NCBI GenBank assembly: GCA_946221065.1
Contig: CAMIIO010000005.1
Span: 124,001-188,000 of the forward strand
Source of the DNA: an uncultured Rothia sp.
GTDB taxonomy: Bacteria; Actinomycetota; Actinomycetes; Actinomycetales; Micrococcaceae
Direction: 5' to 3'
DNA: 64,000 nucleotides
Positions 53,885 through 61,756 of the stretch are shown piece after piece. The number at the start of each line of letters is the position of its first letter. Within the stretch, counting starts at the first letter, position 1. The notes under the pieces were generated by a model that saw nothing but the letters and a program-made list of their open reading frames with translations, was not told where the DNA came from and made no database searches. The position numbers were made by a program, and so were the translations under genes.

Positions 53885-54505
53885 TTAGTGACGAGCGTTA
53901 CTGTGCTGCGAGCCAAGAGAAGCCAGAACAGACTTCAATGCCTGCGCTACATCTAAACTCTCAGATTGAGGATGAGTTGCAACAAAAGAATCAACCGCTT
54001 GCTCAGCGTCTTTCTCAGTCCAGCCAAGTCCGGTGAGCGCATCTAGTACCTGCGGCTTCCACGCAACCTCATGACTCAACGGTAGCTGACCAGAAGTACT
54101 ATCTGCCAAAATCAGCTTACCTGCCAGTTCCAGTACAATCCGACGCGCGCCTTTGGGTCCGATTCCAGATACTTTAGTAAACGCTTTATCATCTCCAGTA
54201 GCGACGGCACGTTCCACCTCAGGAGCAGTCAGAGTACTTAAGACGGCAAGAGCAATACGTGGACCAATGCTGGATACCGACAATAACAAATCAAAGACCT
54301 CGCGCTCCGCCTGTTCCGAGAAACCATAGAGCGTCATGGAATCTTCACGAACAATTAGCGTGGTAAGAATTGTTGTCTGCTCCCCTACTCTCAGCTCGGT
54401 AGCTGTACGCGAAGGAATATTAACCTTCATACCAAAACCATTGACATCAATCATAAGGTAATCAATCCCAAGGTGGGTGATTCTGCCAGTAAGGGAACTA
54501 ATCAT
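53885..54505 (-). CDS. ruvA: Holliday junction-binding protein RuvA
   Basis: Tetramer that holds four-way junctions and loads RuvB. The 206-aa protein begins MISSLTGRITHLGIDYLMID and has the OB-fold, the helix-hairpin-helix motifs (LLSVSSIGPRIALAVLS, then VSGIGPKGARRIVLEL) and a C-terminal RuvB-contacting domain (QVLDALTGLGWTEKDAEQAV). It lies 26 bases after ruvC. Confidence 0.97.
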   Translation of the reverse strand: MISSLTGRITHLGIDYLMIDVNGFGMKVNIPSRTATELRVGEQTTILTTLIVREDSMTLYGFSEQAEREVFDLLLSVSSIGPRIALAVLSTLTAPEVERAVATGDDKAFTKVSGIGPKGARRIVLELAGKLILADSTSGQLPLSHEVAWKPQVLDALTGLGWTEKDAEQAVDSFVATHPQSESLDVAQALKSVLASLGSQHSNARH

Positions 54506-54531
54506 AAACCCATCTTATTCGAATATATGTA

Positions 54532-55227
54532 CTAACGCCACTTCTTGCCGACTGCCCGAGTAGATTTTGCTTCTGCTTCCAGCCACGCCCGCTGCGCCGG
54601 CGTCATATTTCCTGCACGTTGCGCCGCTGCCGGACGTGAACCCTGGTGAGTCTGCACACCCGCACCCATATTAATAGCTCCAGCCGCGCCGCCGCGCCAC
54701 CCATGACAAATAGCAATCGCTAACGCATCGGCAGCATCGGCAGGCTTAGGCATTGTTGCAAGATGAAGAATTCGCGTAACCATACGCCCCACGGACGCTT
54801 TATCAGCCCTACCCGAGCCAGTCACCGCCGCTTTAACCTCCGACGGAGTGTGAAAATACACCGGGATTCCCCGCGCAGCCGCTGCCGCAATCACCACACC
54901 GGAAGCATGAGCCGTACCAATCACAGTATTGACCTGCTCCTGAGCAAACACTCGCTCAATAGCTAAAGTATCCGGCTGATAAGTATCTAACCACTCTTGC
55001 GCCGCCTCAAAAATCTGCAAAATACGCTGGTCCAAAGACTCTGCTGCAGCAGTTCCAGCAATACCCACGTTTACAAACCTGGCTTGACGGTTAGAACTCA
55101 TATCAATCAACCCAAATCCGCAGCGCGTCAATCCCGGATCTACTCCCAAAATACGAGCAGCGTCCGGAACCCGCGCAATCTGCGCCAGTTCCGGACGCTT
55201 ACTCTGAATCCGCTGGGTAGACGGCAT
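54532..55227 (-). CDS. ruvC: Holliday junction resolvase RuvC
   Basis: Endonuclease that resolves four-way junctions. The 231-aa protein has the first catalytic Asp in RILGVDPGLTRCGFGLI (about residue 30), Glu in AIERVFAQEQVNTV, and the C-terminal acidic pair in KPADAADALAIAICH. It has an extra N-terminal 25 residues and a C-terminal ~45-residue basic tail beyond the ~170-aa core. It follows yebC by 7 bases in the usual yebC-ruvC-ruvA-ruvB order. Confidence 0.96.
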   Translation of the reverse strand: MPSTQRIQSKRPELAQIARVPDAARILGVDPGLTRCGFGLIDMSSNRQARFVNVGIAGTAAAESLDQRILQIFEAAQEWLDTYQPDTLAIERVFAQEQVNTVIGTAHASGVVIAAAAARGIPVYFHTPSEVKAAVTGSGRADKASVGRMVTRILHLATMPKPADAADALAIAICHGWRGGAAGAINMGAGVQTHQGSRPAAAQRAGNMTPAQRAWLEAEAKSTRAVGKKWR

Positions 55228-55234
55228 AGACTAT

Positions 55235-55993
55235 TTAGTCCTCTTCCAACTCAGCCATAACAGACTCATTAATATCTGCATTCGAGTACACATTTTGAAC
55301 GTCATCCAGCTCTTCAATAGCATCTGCAAGCTTGAGGAACTTACGGGCACCTTCAGCATCCAAATCTACGTTCATAGTAGGACGGAATACCGGGTCATCG
55401 TTGTTATAGTCAAGATCAGCTTCGGTCAGAGCCTTACGAATTTCGGGCAAATCGGTAGCTTCAGAAACCACCGTGAACACGTCGCCGTCGTCAATAACTT
55501 CATCCGCTCCGGCATCAAGGACTGCCATCAGAACGTCATCCTCAGTGAGCCCGTCTGTTTTAGTTACCTCGGCAACACCCTTACGTTCAAACATGAAAGC
55601 AACAGAGCCGGCGTCTGCCATAGTACCGCCATTACGGGTTACTGCGGTGCGCACTTCTGCCGCTGCACGGTTACGATTATCGGTCAAACATTCAATATAT
55701 AGCGCGGTTCCCTGAGGACCACGAGCCTCATACATAATTTCGGTGTACTCAATGGTTTCACCGGTCAAGCCAGCTCCGCGCTTAATAGCACGATCAATAT
55801 TGTCATTAGGAACGGAGTTTTTCTTTGCCTTAGAGACAGCAAGATCAAGTGCGGGGTTTCCGGAGGTATCGGGGCCACCCATACGTGCGGCGACCTCGAT
55901 GGCCTTAATGTACTTAGCAAACGCTTTTGCGCGTTTGGCATCAATTGCTGCTTTTTTGTGTTTAGTGGTTGCCCATTTGGAGTGACCTGACAT
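55235..55993 (-). CDS. yebC: YebC/PmpR family regulatory protein
   Basis: A 252-aa protein starting MSGHSKWATTKHKKAAIDAKRAK, the family's hallmark, with KKNSVPNDNIDRAIKRGAG and MYEARGPQGTALYIECLTDNRNRA following. Members act as transcriptional regulators and, by recent work, in relieving ribosome stalling at polyproline. I chose the ATG at 55993, with AGGAGA 8 bases before it; a longer frame to 56041 lacks conservation. It heads the ruv cluster. Confidence 0.97.
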   Translation of the reverse strand: MSGHSKWATTKHKKAAIDAKRAKAFAKYIKAIEVAARMGGPDTSGNPALDLAVSKAKKNSVPNDNIDRAIKRGAGLTGETIEYTEIMYEARGPQGTALYIECLTDNRNRAAAEVRTAVTRNGGTMADAGSVAFMFERKGVAEVTKTDGLTEDDVLMAVLDAGADEVIDDGDVFTVVSEATDLPEIRKALTEADLDYNNDDPVFRPTMNVDLDAEGARKFLKLADAIEELDDVQNVYSNADINESVMAELEED

Positions 55994-56114
55994 GCGGTGG
56001 TCTCCTTTTCGCTCATACTGTTCAGCAGGTGAACAGCTCAATAAATTGTCTGTAATCCGGGTTCTATTGTAGTAGCTTTGGCGGATTGTAGGGTAAATGG
56101 TGGTGTGATATACC

Positions 56115-56846
56115 TTAGCGTGGACGCGAAGACGCCGATGCTCTAGCCTTTTCTACCAGAGAATCATCAATCTCTTGAGGTTCAAAACTGCCGTACTTTT
56201 TCTCTGCTGCTTTTTGAATTAGAAAATCGGAAATCTGGGGGTTCTTAGGTAAGAGTGAACCATGAAGATAGGTACCGATCACGTTATGTTTCCGGGCACC
56301 TTCGTACTCATCCTGGAGATTATTACCTTCGCCCTTGGTAACAGTTGCTAGAGGCTGAGTACCTTCTTCGAGCGTGGTGAGCCCGGAATGGTTCTCGTAC
56401 CCGATGATTGTGCCAAATTCAGCCGACTCTTCAACGATATTGCCAATAAGCCGTTCTTCACCACCAACCGTAGTTGCGTTGAAGATACCAATCCCGGGGA
56501 TAACGTTGCCACCAATAGTTTTAAACTCATTACCAAAAAGCTGATAAAGCCCGCAGATAACAAGCATGGGTGTTTCTTGCTCTGCAAGTTTCCGAAGCAT
56601 GGGTGCAATTTTTTGAAGATCATCTTGAATCACAGTTTGCCCGGAGTCTTGACCACCTCCGCCAACGATAATGTCCGGAGCAACAGGAAATTCGTCACCG
56701 GGGTTGTAATCAATAATTTCTACATCAAACCCGTGCGCTTTGGCACGGCGACTCAACGAAAGAGTATTGCCCCAATCGCCGTAGATATTCATATCGCGCG
56801 GGTAGAGCTGAACAATGGTGAGGCGTTTTTTGTTGTCAACAGTCAT
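56115..56846 (-). CDS. gatD: Lipid II isoglutaminyl synthase, glutamine amidotransferase subunit GatD
   Basis: With MurT it amidates the D-glutamate of lipid II stem peptides to D-isoglutamine. The 243-aa protein is a CobB/CobQ-like class I amidotransferase: QLYPRDMNIYGDWGNTLSL near the N-terminus, VGGGGQDSGQ, the catalytic Cys in LVICGLYQLFG, and the catalytic His in IGTYLHGSLLPKNP. It starts directly after the murT stop, so the two are coupled. Confidence 0.95.
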   Translation of the reverse strand: MTVDNKKRLTIVQLYPRDMNIYGDWGNTLSLSRRAKAHGFDVEIIDYNPGDEFPVAPDIIVGGGGQDSGQTVIQDDLQKIAPMLRKLAEQETPMLVICGLYQLFGNEFKTIGGNVIPGIGIFNATTVGGEERLIGNIVEESAEFGTIIGYENHSGLTTLEEGTQPLATVTKGEGNNLQDEYEGARKHNVIGTYLHGSLLPKNPQISDFLIQKAAEKKYGSFEPQEIDDSLVEKARASASSRPR

Positions 56847-58139
56847 TTAAGAGATCACCTCAACGTCGGTAATTTTGGAAAGTTCTTTGCGGATGGCGAG
56901 CATCGCGGTGTAGGTGCAGAAAATACGCATAGGTTTGCCGTTGGAATCCTTGATGAATGTTTTGAGGGCTTCTTCAAGGTTTTCGTCAATTCCCGCCACC
57001 GGCACATCTTCGTGCTCTAAGCGGAGCGCCATATCGTAAGCACGAACACCAGAAACCATGCTCACTCCGCCTTTTTGGAGACTATGGAAGTCCACGTCCC
57101 AGAGCCAGGAGATATCACGACCATCGGCGTACTGATCATTAATGGTAATCATGGTTGCATAGTCACGAGCGTCAGCGCTGGCAAGGGACAGACGAAACCC
57201 CGAGGGATTTTTAACAAGCAAAAGTTGTAAAGTCTGCCCATTAACGTTGAGAGTTTCGCCGCGTCCGAAGGCGGGGGTAATTTTGGGTAGCTCTTCCATG
57301 AGAGCAGCAATATTGGTCTGCTCCCCCATGATGCTACGGGTCAAAGCAATAGCCGCGGCAGCATTGAAGATGTTGTAGACACCGTAAAGGTTGATCGTGC
57401 CGGTGAACTCTTCTTCTCCGAGGGTGAACGTTGCTTGGGTTCCGTTAAAATCTTTAAGGATAACTTCAGCACCCGGCAACTCGGGGGCGAGCTTTGCGGT
57501 GTTAATGGGAGAGTCCGCAGTGCGCATGTCATCATCGGAAGGGAACATGGCTCGAAGTTTCTCGGAGAGGCCAAAGTACTCCACATTGGTTTCTGGCTGA
57601 GCATTCTGCGCCAGCGAACGAATCCGTGGATCTTCTCGATTAAGAATAATGGTATTAGTAGTTGCTCCGGCAACAACGGAAAGCATACGTCTGGTGGTGT
57701 CAATCTCGCCGAATCGATCCAGCTGGTCACGTAGAACGTTAAGCAGGAGCGAGTGTGTAGGCTTCACTTTTTTGACGAAGTGAACCGCGTGCGCCTCATC
57801 GAGTTCAAGAACCGCGATGTCGGCGTCAAGTTTTCCGGTAAGGCTCATCTCCCCCAGAAGAGCTGCCGCCACACCACGCACAAAGTTAGAGCCTGTGCGA
57901 TTAGTAAAAACTTTAAGTCCCTGCGATTCGAGCAACTGCACCACCATTTTAGTAGTGGTGGTTTTACCGTTGGTTCCCGACACCACAACGACGCCGCGAG
58001 GAAGCTTCGCAAGCTCTTCGGGCACAAAGTTAGGGTGGAGTTTTTCCATGACGAGCCCCGGAAAAGCAGAGCCGCCGCCGCGGAGTTTGGTGGCGTAGCG
58101 AACGCCCTGGCCGATAAGTCGTGTTACGGGTCTAGACAT
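56847..58139 (-). CDS. murT: Lipid II isoglutaminyl synthase, Mur ligase-like subunit MurT
   Basis: Catalytic ATP-dependent partner of GatD. The 430-aa protein has the P-loop VSGTNGKTTTTKM, the Mur ligase central region (LELDEAHAVHFVKKVKPTH, NVLRDQLDRFGEIDTT) and the C-terminal DUF1727 region with NDQYADGRDISWLWDVDF, whose Asp completes the amidotransferase triad by family knowledge. The four-Cys zinc ribbon known from firmicute MurT is not seen here. I chose the ATG at 58139 (MSRPVTRL). A TAAAAT box ends 7 bases before it, suggesting a leaderless mRNA. The frame is open to 58280. Confidence 0.93.
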   Translation of the reverse strand: MSRPVTRLIGQGVRYATKLRGGGSAFPGLVMEKLHPNFVPEELAKLPRGVVVVSGTNGKTTTTKMVVQLLESQGLKVFTNRTGSNFVRGVAAALLGEMSLTGKLDADIAVLELDEAHAVHFVKKVKPTHSLLLNVLRDQLDRFGEIDTTRRMLSVVAGATTNTIILNREDPRIRSLAQNAQPETNVEYFGLSEKLRAMFPSDDDMRTADSPINTAKLAPELPGAEVILKDFNGTQATFTLGEEEFTGTINLYGVYNIFNAAAAIALTRSIMGEQTNIAALMEELPKITPAFGRGETLNVNGQTLQLLLVKNPSGFRLSLASADARDYATMITINDQYADGRDISWLWDVDFHSLQKGGVSMVSGVRAYDMALRLEHEDVPVAGIDENLEEALKTFIKDSNGKPMRIFCTYTAMLAIRKELSKITDVEVIS

Positions 58140-58195
58140 GACTTCTATTTTAGCGGTTGTATCGAGAATCAAGGGGTGCAGTTTTTGTAGCCATC

Positions 58196-58227
58196 TATGC
58201 AAAGTATGCAAAACTACCAGGTATGCA
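58196..58227. repeat. Three TATGCA repeats upstream of the integrase promoter
   Basis: TATGCAAA at 58196-58203, TATGCAAA at 58205-58212 and TATGCA at 58222-58227, all in the same orientation, just upstream of the integrase -35 box. They may be an operator or arm-type binding sites of the recombinase; either is inference. Confidence 0.5.
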
Positions 58228-58234
58228 GTAAGGC

Positions 58235-58264
58235 TTGATATTGTAGAGTAGATTTTTGTATAAG
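58235..58264 (+). promoter_or_regulatory. Predicted integrase promoter
   Basis: TTGATA (58235-58240), an 18-base spacer, then TATAAG (58259-58264). Both boxes are near the vegetative consensus, and they lie 81 bases before the chosen integrase start. Confidence 0.6.
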
Positions 58265-58344
58265 TGATGAAATATCCCATTAACTACCTACTTTGAATCG
58301 CCTTGATGTGGCAGGTGAAGGGATCAAACAACTGGAGGAGATCA

Positions 58345-59466
58345 GTGCGTCCACCGCTTGCGATTGGGACATATGGAGAGATTCATATGAAGAAGCTTGA
58401 AACCGGCATGTGGGAAGCACGGGCATACTTTCGAGACCTCACAGGGCGTCGGCGAGAGAAGAGAGCACGCGGAAGAACAAAATCAGGGGCTCAAACTATC
58501 CTTAAGGAGCGTTTGGGAGATATGTCTGGAGTTCAGGATGTCAGCCCTCTCACGAAGTTTCGCGAGCTGGGTGATTTATGGTTCGAAAATCTGCAAGTAC
58601 GGTCTTCAACGAAAATAACTTATCAAAGGTATCTAAACTTTATTTATTGTCATCTTGGCGAGTACAGACTATGCGAGATTACGACGCAAACCATAGACCG
58701 ATTCATACGTGAAAGTTCCCAAAAAAAGACAGTAGACGGACGAGTTCGAGGTGGAATATGCATTGCTCGTCAATATTTGAAATTGCTTCGGCAAATATTT
58801 TCAGAAGGTATTCGTCTGGGTGCAATACATCAGAATCCTGCTTCATCCATCTATATTAAAAATACTCCCAGAAAACCAGTTAAAACATTGAGTGTAGACG
58901 AAATACGAGATATTCGTAGATTAGTCAAAGAAGGTTTTCAAGATTCCGGGCGCACCCCTGCGCAATTTTTCCCACCCCTGATTGACTTTTTAATTGCTAC
59001 GGGATGCAGAATCGGTGAGGCTCTTGGGTCCCGCTGGGAAGATGTTGATTTCTCTACGGGATACTTGACGATTCAAGGCACGATGACAAGAAAAGGTGTC
59101 TATCAGACTCTAACCAAAACCGGAGAGAATCGTTCTGTTAAACTCCCCAAGTGGTGTCTAAATATGCTTCGTGAACGAAAGATGCTTACCCCTCCCGAGT
59201 ATAAATTTATTTTCTGGAATTCTAGAGGAAATATGATTCATCCATCAAATGTTTATAAATATTGGCGTGAAATTTTTAACGGCCCCTACGGGTGGGTAAC
59301 ACCGCACACCTTCAGAAAAACATTAGCAACTCTTGTGAGCCGCAAATATGGTTCGGAAGTTGCCGCAGTGCAGTTAGGTCACGAGTCGGACGTAATCACA
59401 AAACAATCATATATTGAAAGAAAAGGGAAATCAGACGTTTCTGAATTATTGAACAATATAATTTAG
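58345..59466 (+). CDS. Tyrosine recombinase / phage-type integrase
   Basis: A 373-aa site-specific recombinase. It has a short arm-binding-like N-terminus (MKKLETGMWEARAYFRDLTG), a SAM-like core-binding domain (about 60-165) and the catalytic domain with all active residues visible: Arg in ATGCRIGEALGSRW, Lys region, HTFRKTLATL (His and Arg), LGHESDVITKQSY (His, Tyr). I chose GTG at 58345, with GGAGGAG 4-6 bases upstream; the frame is open to 58303. It stands alone, with no excisionase, replication or cargo genes, between murT and the thiamine block. It looks intact and AT-richer than its right-hand neighbour. Convergent with thiF/moeB, whose stop is 17 bases away. Confidence 0.92.
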   Translation: MRPPLAIGTYGEIHMKKLETGMWEARAYFRDLTGRRREKRARGRTKSGAQTILKERLGDMSGVQDVSPLTKFRELGDLWFENLQVRSSTKITYQRYLNFIYCHLGEYRLCEITTQTIDRFIRESSQKKTVDGRVRGGICIARQYLKLLRQIFSEGIRLGAIHQNPASSIYIKNTPRKPVKTLSVDEIRDIRRLVKEGFQDSGRTPAQFFPPLIDFLIATGCRIGEALGSRWEDVDFSTGYLTIQGTMTRKGVYQTLTKTGENRSVKLPKWCLNMLRERKMLTPPEYKFIFWNSRGNMIHPSNVYKYWREIFNGPYGWVTPHTFRKTLATLVSRKYGSEVAAVQLGHESDVITKQSYIERKGKSDVSELLNNII

Positions 59467-59482
59467 TTTTGCTGTTAATAAT

Positions 59483-60664
59483 TTATTCGCCTACTCTATA
59501 TCCATTTTTCAAAGAATAAATTGTTAAGTTTGGTTGACTCTTGGCGAGCGCGCGAACGACTTTTGCGCTGCGGACTCCTGCTGCGCAGTAGATGACGGGG
59601 GTTTTTGGTGTGTTTTCTGGTGTGTTGAGTTCTGGGATGAGTTCGGTGAGTTTTTTGCCTTGTTGGATGAGTTGGATGAGTTGTTCGTGGGGGTGGTGGG
59701 CGATGTCGTTGTAGTGTCCGGTTGTGCGTTCTTCGGGTTGGCGGACGTCGATGAGGGCGTATTTTTGGGGGTTTTGGGTGATTTCTTGGTGGGTGATTTC
59801 GGGTATGGGTTCTTCGGTGAGGGTGTGGTTGGCTTCGGTGATTTGTTCGAATGTTTGTTCGAGTGGGGTGGGTTGGCGGTTGTTTTCTCGGGAGTATTGG
59901 AGTGTTTTGACGGTGTGGGTGCGTGCGTCGTACATCCAGAGGGTGCCGATGAGGGGTGTGGGTAGTCCGGTGATGAGTTTGGTGGCTTCTGTTGCCATGA
60001 TGGAGCCGATGGTTCCGCAGAGTGATCCGAGTACTCCGCCGGCTGCGCAGGTGGGTACGGAGTCTGCTGGTGGGATTTCTGGGTAGAGGTCGCGGAGTGT
60101 GGGGCCGTCTGTTGTGGTGTTATCGGTGAGGGTGGGATGGGCCCAGAAGGTGGATACTTGTGCGGTGTATTGGGAGATGGTGCCCCAGATGAGGGGTTTG
60201 TTGAGGTGTTCGCAGGCGTCGTTGACGATGTAGCGGGTGGCGAAGTTGTCGGAGCCGTCGAGGACGAGGTCGTATTGGTTGATGATGTTGAGGGCGTTGT
60301 GGTGGGTGAGTTGTTCGTTGTGTTGGTTGATGGTGGTGTTGGAGTTGAGGTTGTGGAGGGTGTGGGCGGCTGAGGTGGTTTTGGGCTGTCCGACGGTGTG
60401 TTCGGTGTGGATGATTTGGCGTTGGAGGTTGGATGTGTCGACGGTGTCGTTGTCGATGATGCCGATGGTTCCTATGCCGGCTGCAGCAAGGTATTGGAGG
60501 GCTGGTGAGCCGAGTCCTCCGGCGCCGATGCTGAGGACGCGGGCTGCGGTGAGTCGTGCTTGGCCTTGGGGTCCAATTCCGGGGAGGGTGAAGTGGCGTG
60601 CGTAGCGTTGTTTTTGGTCGGTGGTGAGTTGTGGTGTGTGGGTGATGAGGGGTGCGAGTTTCAT
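59483..60664 (-). CDS. ThiF/MoeB-type adenylyltransferase with C-terminal rhodanese domain
   Basis: Activates the C-terminal Gly of ThiS (or MoaD) by adenylation. The 393-aa protein has an E1-like domain (RVLSIGAGGLGSPALQYLA; DGSDNFATRYIVND; candidate Cys in VPTCAAGGVLGSLCG) and a C-terminal rhodanese domain (YALIDVRQPEE to the active Cys in VIYCAAGVRSAKV). The CxxC zinc pairs of E. coli MoeB are not visible. By position, last in thiO-thiS-thiG, it serves thiazole synthesis, but MoeZ-like dual use is possible. The last ~60 bases (59483-59540) have ordinary AT-rich composition, while the rest is in the G+T-skewed block. Confidence 0.88.
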   Translation of the reverse strand: MKLAPLITHTPQLTTDQKQRYARHFTLPGIGPQGQARLTAARVLSIGAGGLGSPALQYLAAAGIGTIGIIDNDTVDTSNLQRQIIHTEHTVGQPKTTSAAHTLHNLNSNTTINQHNEQLTHHNALNIINQYDLVLDGSDNFATRYIVNDACEHLNKPLIWGTISQYTAQVSTFWAHPTLTDNTTTDGPTLRDLYPEIPPADSVPTCAAGGVLGSLCGTIGSIMATEATKLITGLPTPLIGTLWMYDARTHTVKTLQYSRENNRQPTPLEQTFEQITEANHTLTEEPIPEITHQEITQNPQKYALIDVRQPEERTTGHYNDIAHHPHEQLIQLIQQGKKLTELIPELNTPENTPKTPVIYCAAGVRSAKVVRALAKSQPNLTIYSLKNGYRVGE

Positions 60665-60679
60665 GGTGTTTTTTCTGGG

Positions 60680-61486
60680 TTAGTTGTGGTTGAGGTCTTC
60701 TTGGGTGGGTGCGCCGGTGAGGATTCTGCCTTCCATGGGTGAGGAGGCGGTGGCGTGTGTGCGGGGTGGGATGCGCCCGGCGTGGTATGCGAGGTGTCCG
60801 GCGTGGACGGCGTGTTTCATGGCGGTTGCCATGGTGATGGGGTTTTGGGCGCGGGTGACGGCGGAGGCGAGGAGGACGGCGTCGCAGCCGAGTTCCATGG
60901 CTTGGGCGGCTTCGCTGGCGGTGCCGATGCCGGCGTCGAGGATGACGGGGACGGTGAGGGTTTGGCAGATCATGTGGATGTTGTGGGGGTTGAGGATGCC
61001 TAGGCCTGTGCCGATGGGTGCGCCGAGGGGCATGACGGCGGTGGCTCCGGCGTCTTGGAGGTGTTGTGCGGTGATGGGGTCGTCGTTGGTGTAGGCGAAT
61101 ACTTTGAATCCTCGGTTGGTGAGGGTTTCGGTGGCTTCGAGGAGTTCGTGGGTGTCGGGTAGGAGGGTGGTTTCGTCGGCGATGACTTCGAGTTTGATCC
61201 AGTTGGTTTCGAGTGCTTCACGGGCGAGTTCGGCGGTGAGGATGGCGTCGCGGGTGGTGTAGCAGCCGGCGGTGTTGGGGAGGATTTTGATGTTGTTGCG
61301 TTGGAGGATGGTGTAGAGGCTGTCGCCTGTGTGGGGTGTGTAGCGGCGCATGGCGACGGTGGTGAGTTCGGTGCCGCTGGCTTTGAGGGCGTCTTCGAGG
61401 TTGGTGAGGGAGGTGATTCCGCCGGTGCCCATGATGAGGCGGGAGGTGAGTTTGGTGCCGTCGATGGTGAGGGGTGTGGTGTTCAT
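60680..61486 (-). CDS. thiG: Thiazole synthase
   Basis: Condenses dehydroglycine, 1-deoxyxylulose 5-phosphate and ThiS thiocarboxylate into the thiazole phosphate of thiamine. The 268-aa TIM-barrel protein has RLIMGTGGITSLTNLEDAL, LPNTAGCYTTRDA, the Schiff-base Lys in WIKLEVIADETTLLPDTHE, and VILDAGIGTASEAAQAMELG. Length is normal. It follows thiS by 6 bases. Confidence 0.97.
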   Translation of the reverse strand: MNTTPLTIDGTKLTSRLIMGTGGITSLTNLEDALKASGTELTTVAMRRYTPHTGDSLYTILQRNNIKILPNTAGCYTTRDAILTAELAREALETNWIKLEVIADETTLLPDTHELLEATETLTNRGFKVFAYTNDDPITAQHLQDAGATAVMPLGAPIGTGLGILNPHNIHMICQTLTVPVILDAGIGTASEAAQAMELGCDAVLLASAVTRAQNPITMATAMKHAVHAGHLAYHAGRIPPRTHATASSPMEGRILTGAPTQEDLNHN

Positions 61487-61492
61487 GGTTGG

Positions 61493-61732
61493 TTAGCCTC
61501 CTTGTACTGCGGTGATGATGTCGAGGGTGTCGTTTTCGGTGAGGGGTGTGGTTGCCCATTCGCTGCGTTTGATGATGGTGGTGCCGAGGGCTGCGGCGAT
61601 GCCGGCTTTGGTGCCGTCGTTGAAGGTGCCGTCGGGGTTGAGTTTTTTGTTGAGGGTGGTTTCGATGGCGTCTTTGACGGTGGGGTTTTTTTGGGTGAGT
61701 TGGGTGGGTTGTCCGTTGAGGGTGATGTTCAT
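61493..61732 (-). CDS. thiS: Sulfur carrier protein ThiS
   Basis: A small ubiquitin-like protein (79 aa) that carries sulfur as a C-terminal thiocarboxylate. It begins MNITLNGQPTQL and ends DTLDIITAVQGG, with the essential Gly-Gly. It is slightly longer than the usual ~66 aa, with a Lys/Asn-rich insert in the middle. It lies between thiO and thiG. Confidence 0.95.
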   Translation of the reverse strand: MNITLNGQPTQLTQKNPTVKDAIETTLNKKLNPDGTFNDGTKAGIAAALGTTIIKRSEWATTPLTENDTLDIITAVQGG

Positions 61733-61756
61733 GGGTGTTTCTTTCTGTGGGTGGGT

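Noticed and set aside
58303..58344. Longer integrase start at 58303
   Set aside because: The extra 14 codons precede a GGAGGAG sequence that fits the GTG at 58345, so they are more likely leader sequence.
58245..59500. Shared 8-base TAGAGTAG in opposite orientation at both ends of the integrase gene
   Set aside because: Eight bases over this distance are expected by chance, and their inverted orientation does not fit att direct repeats.
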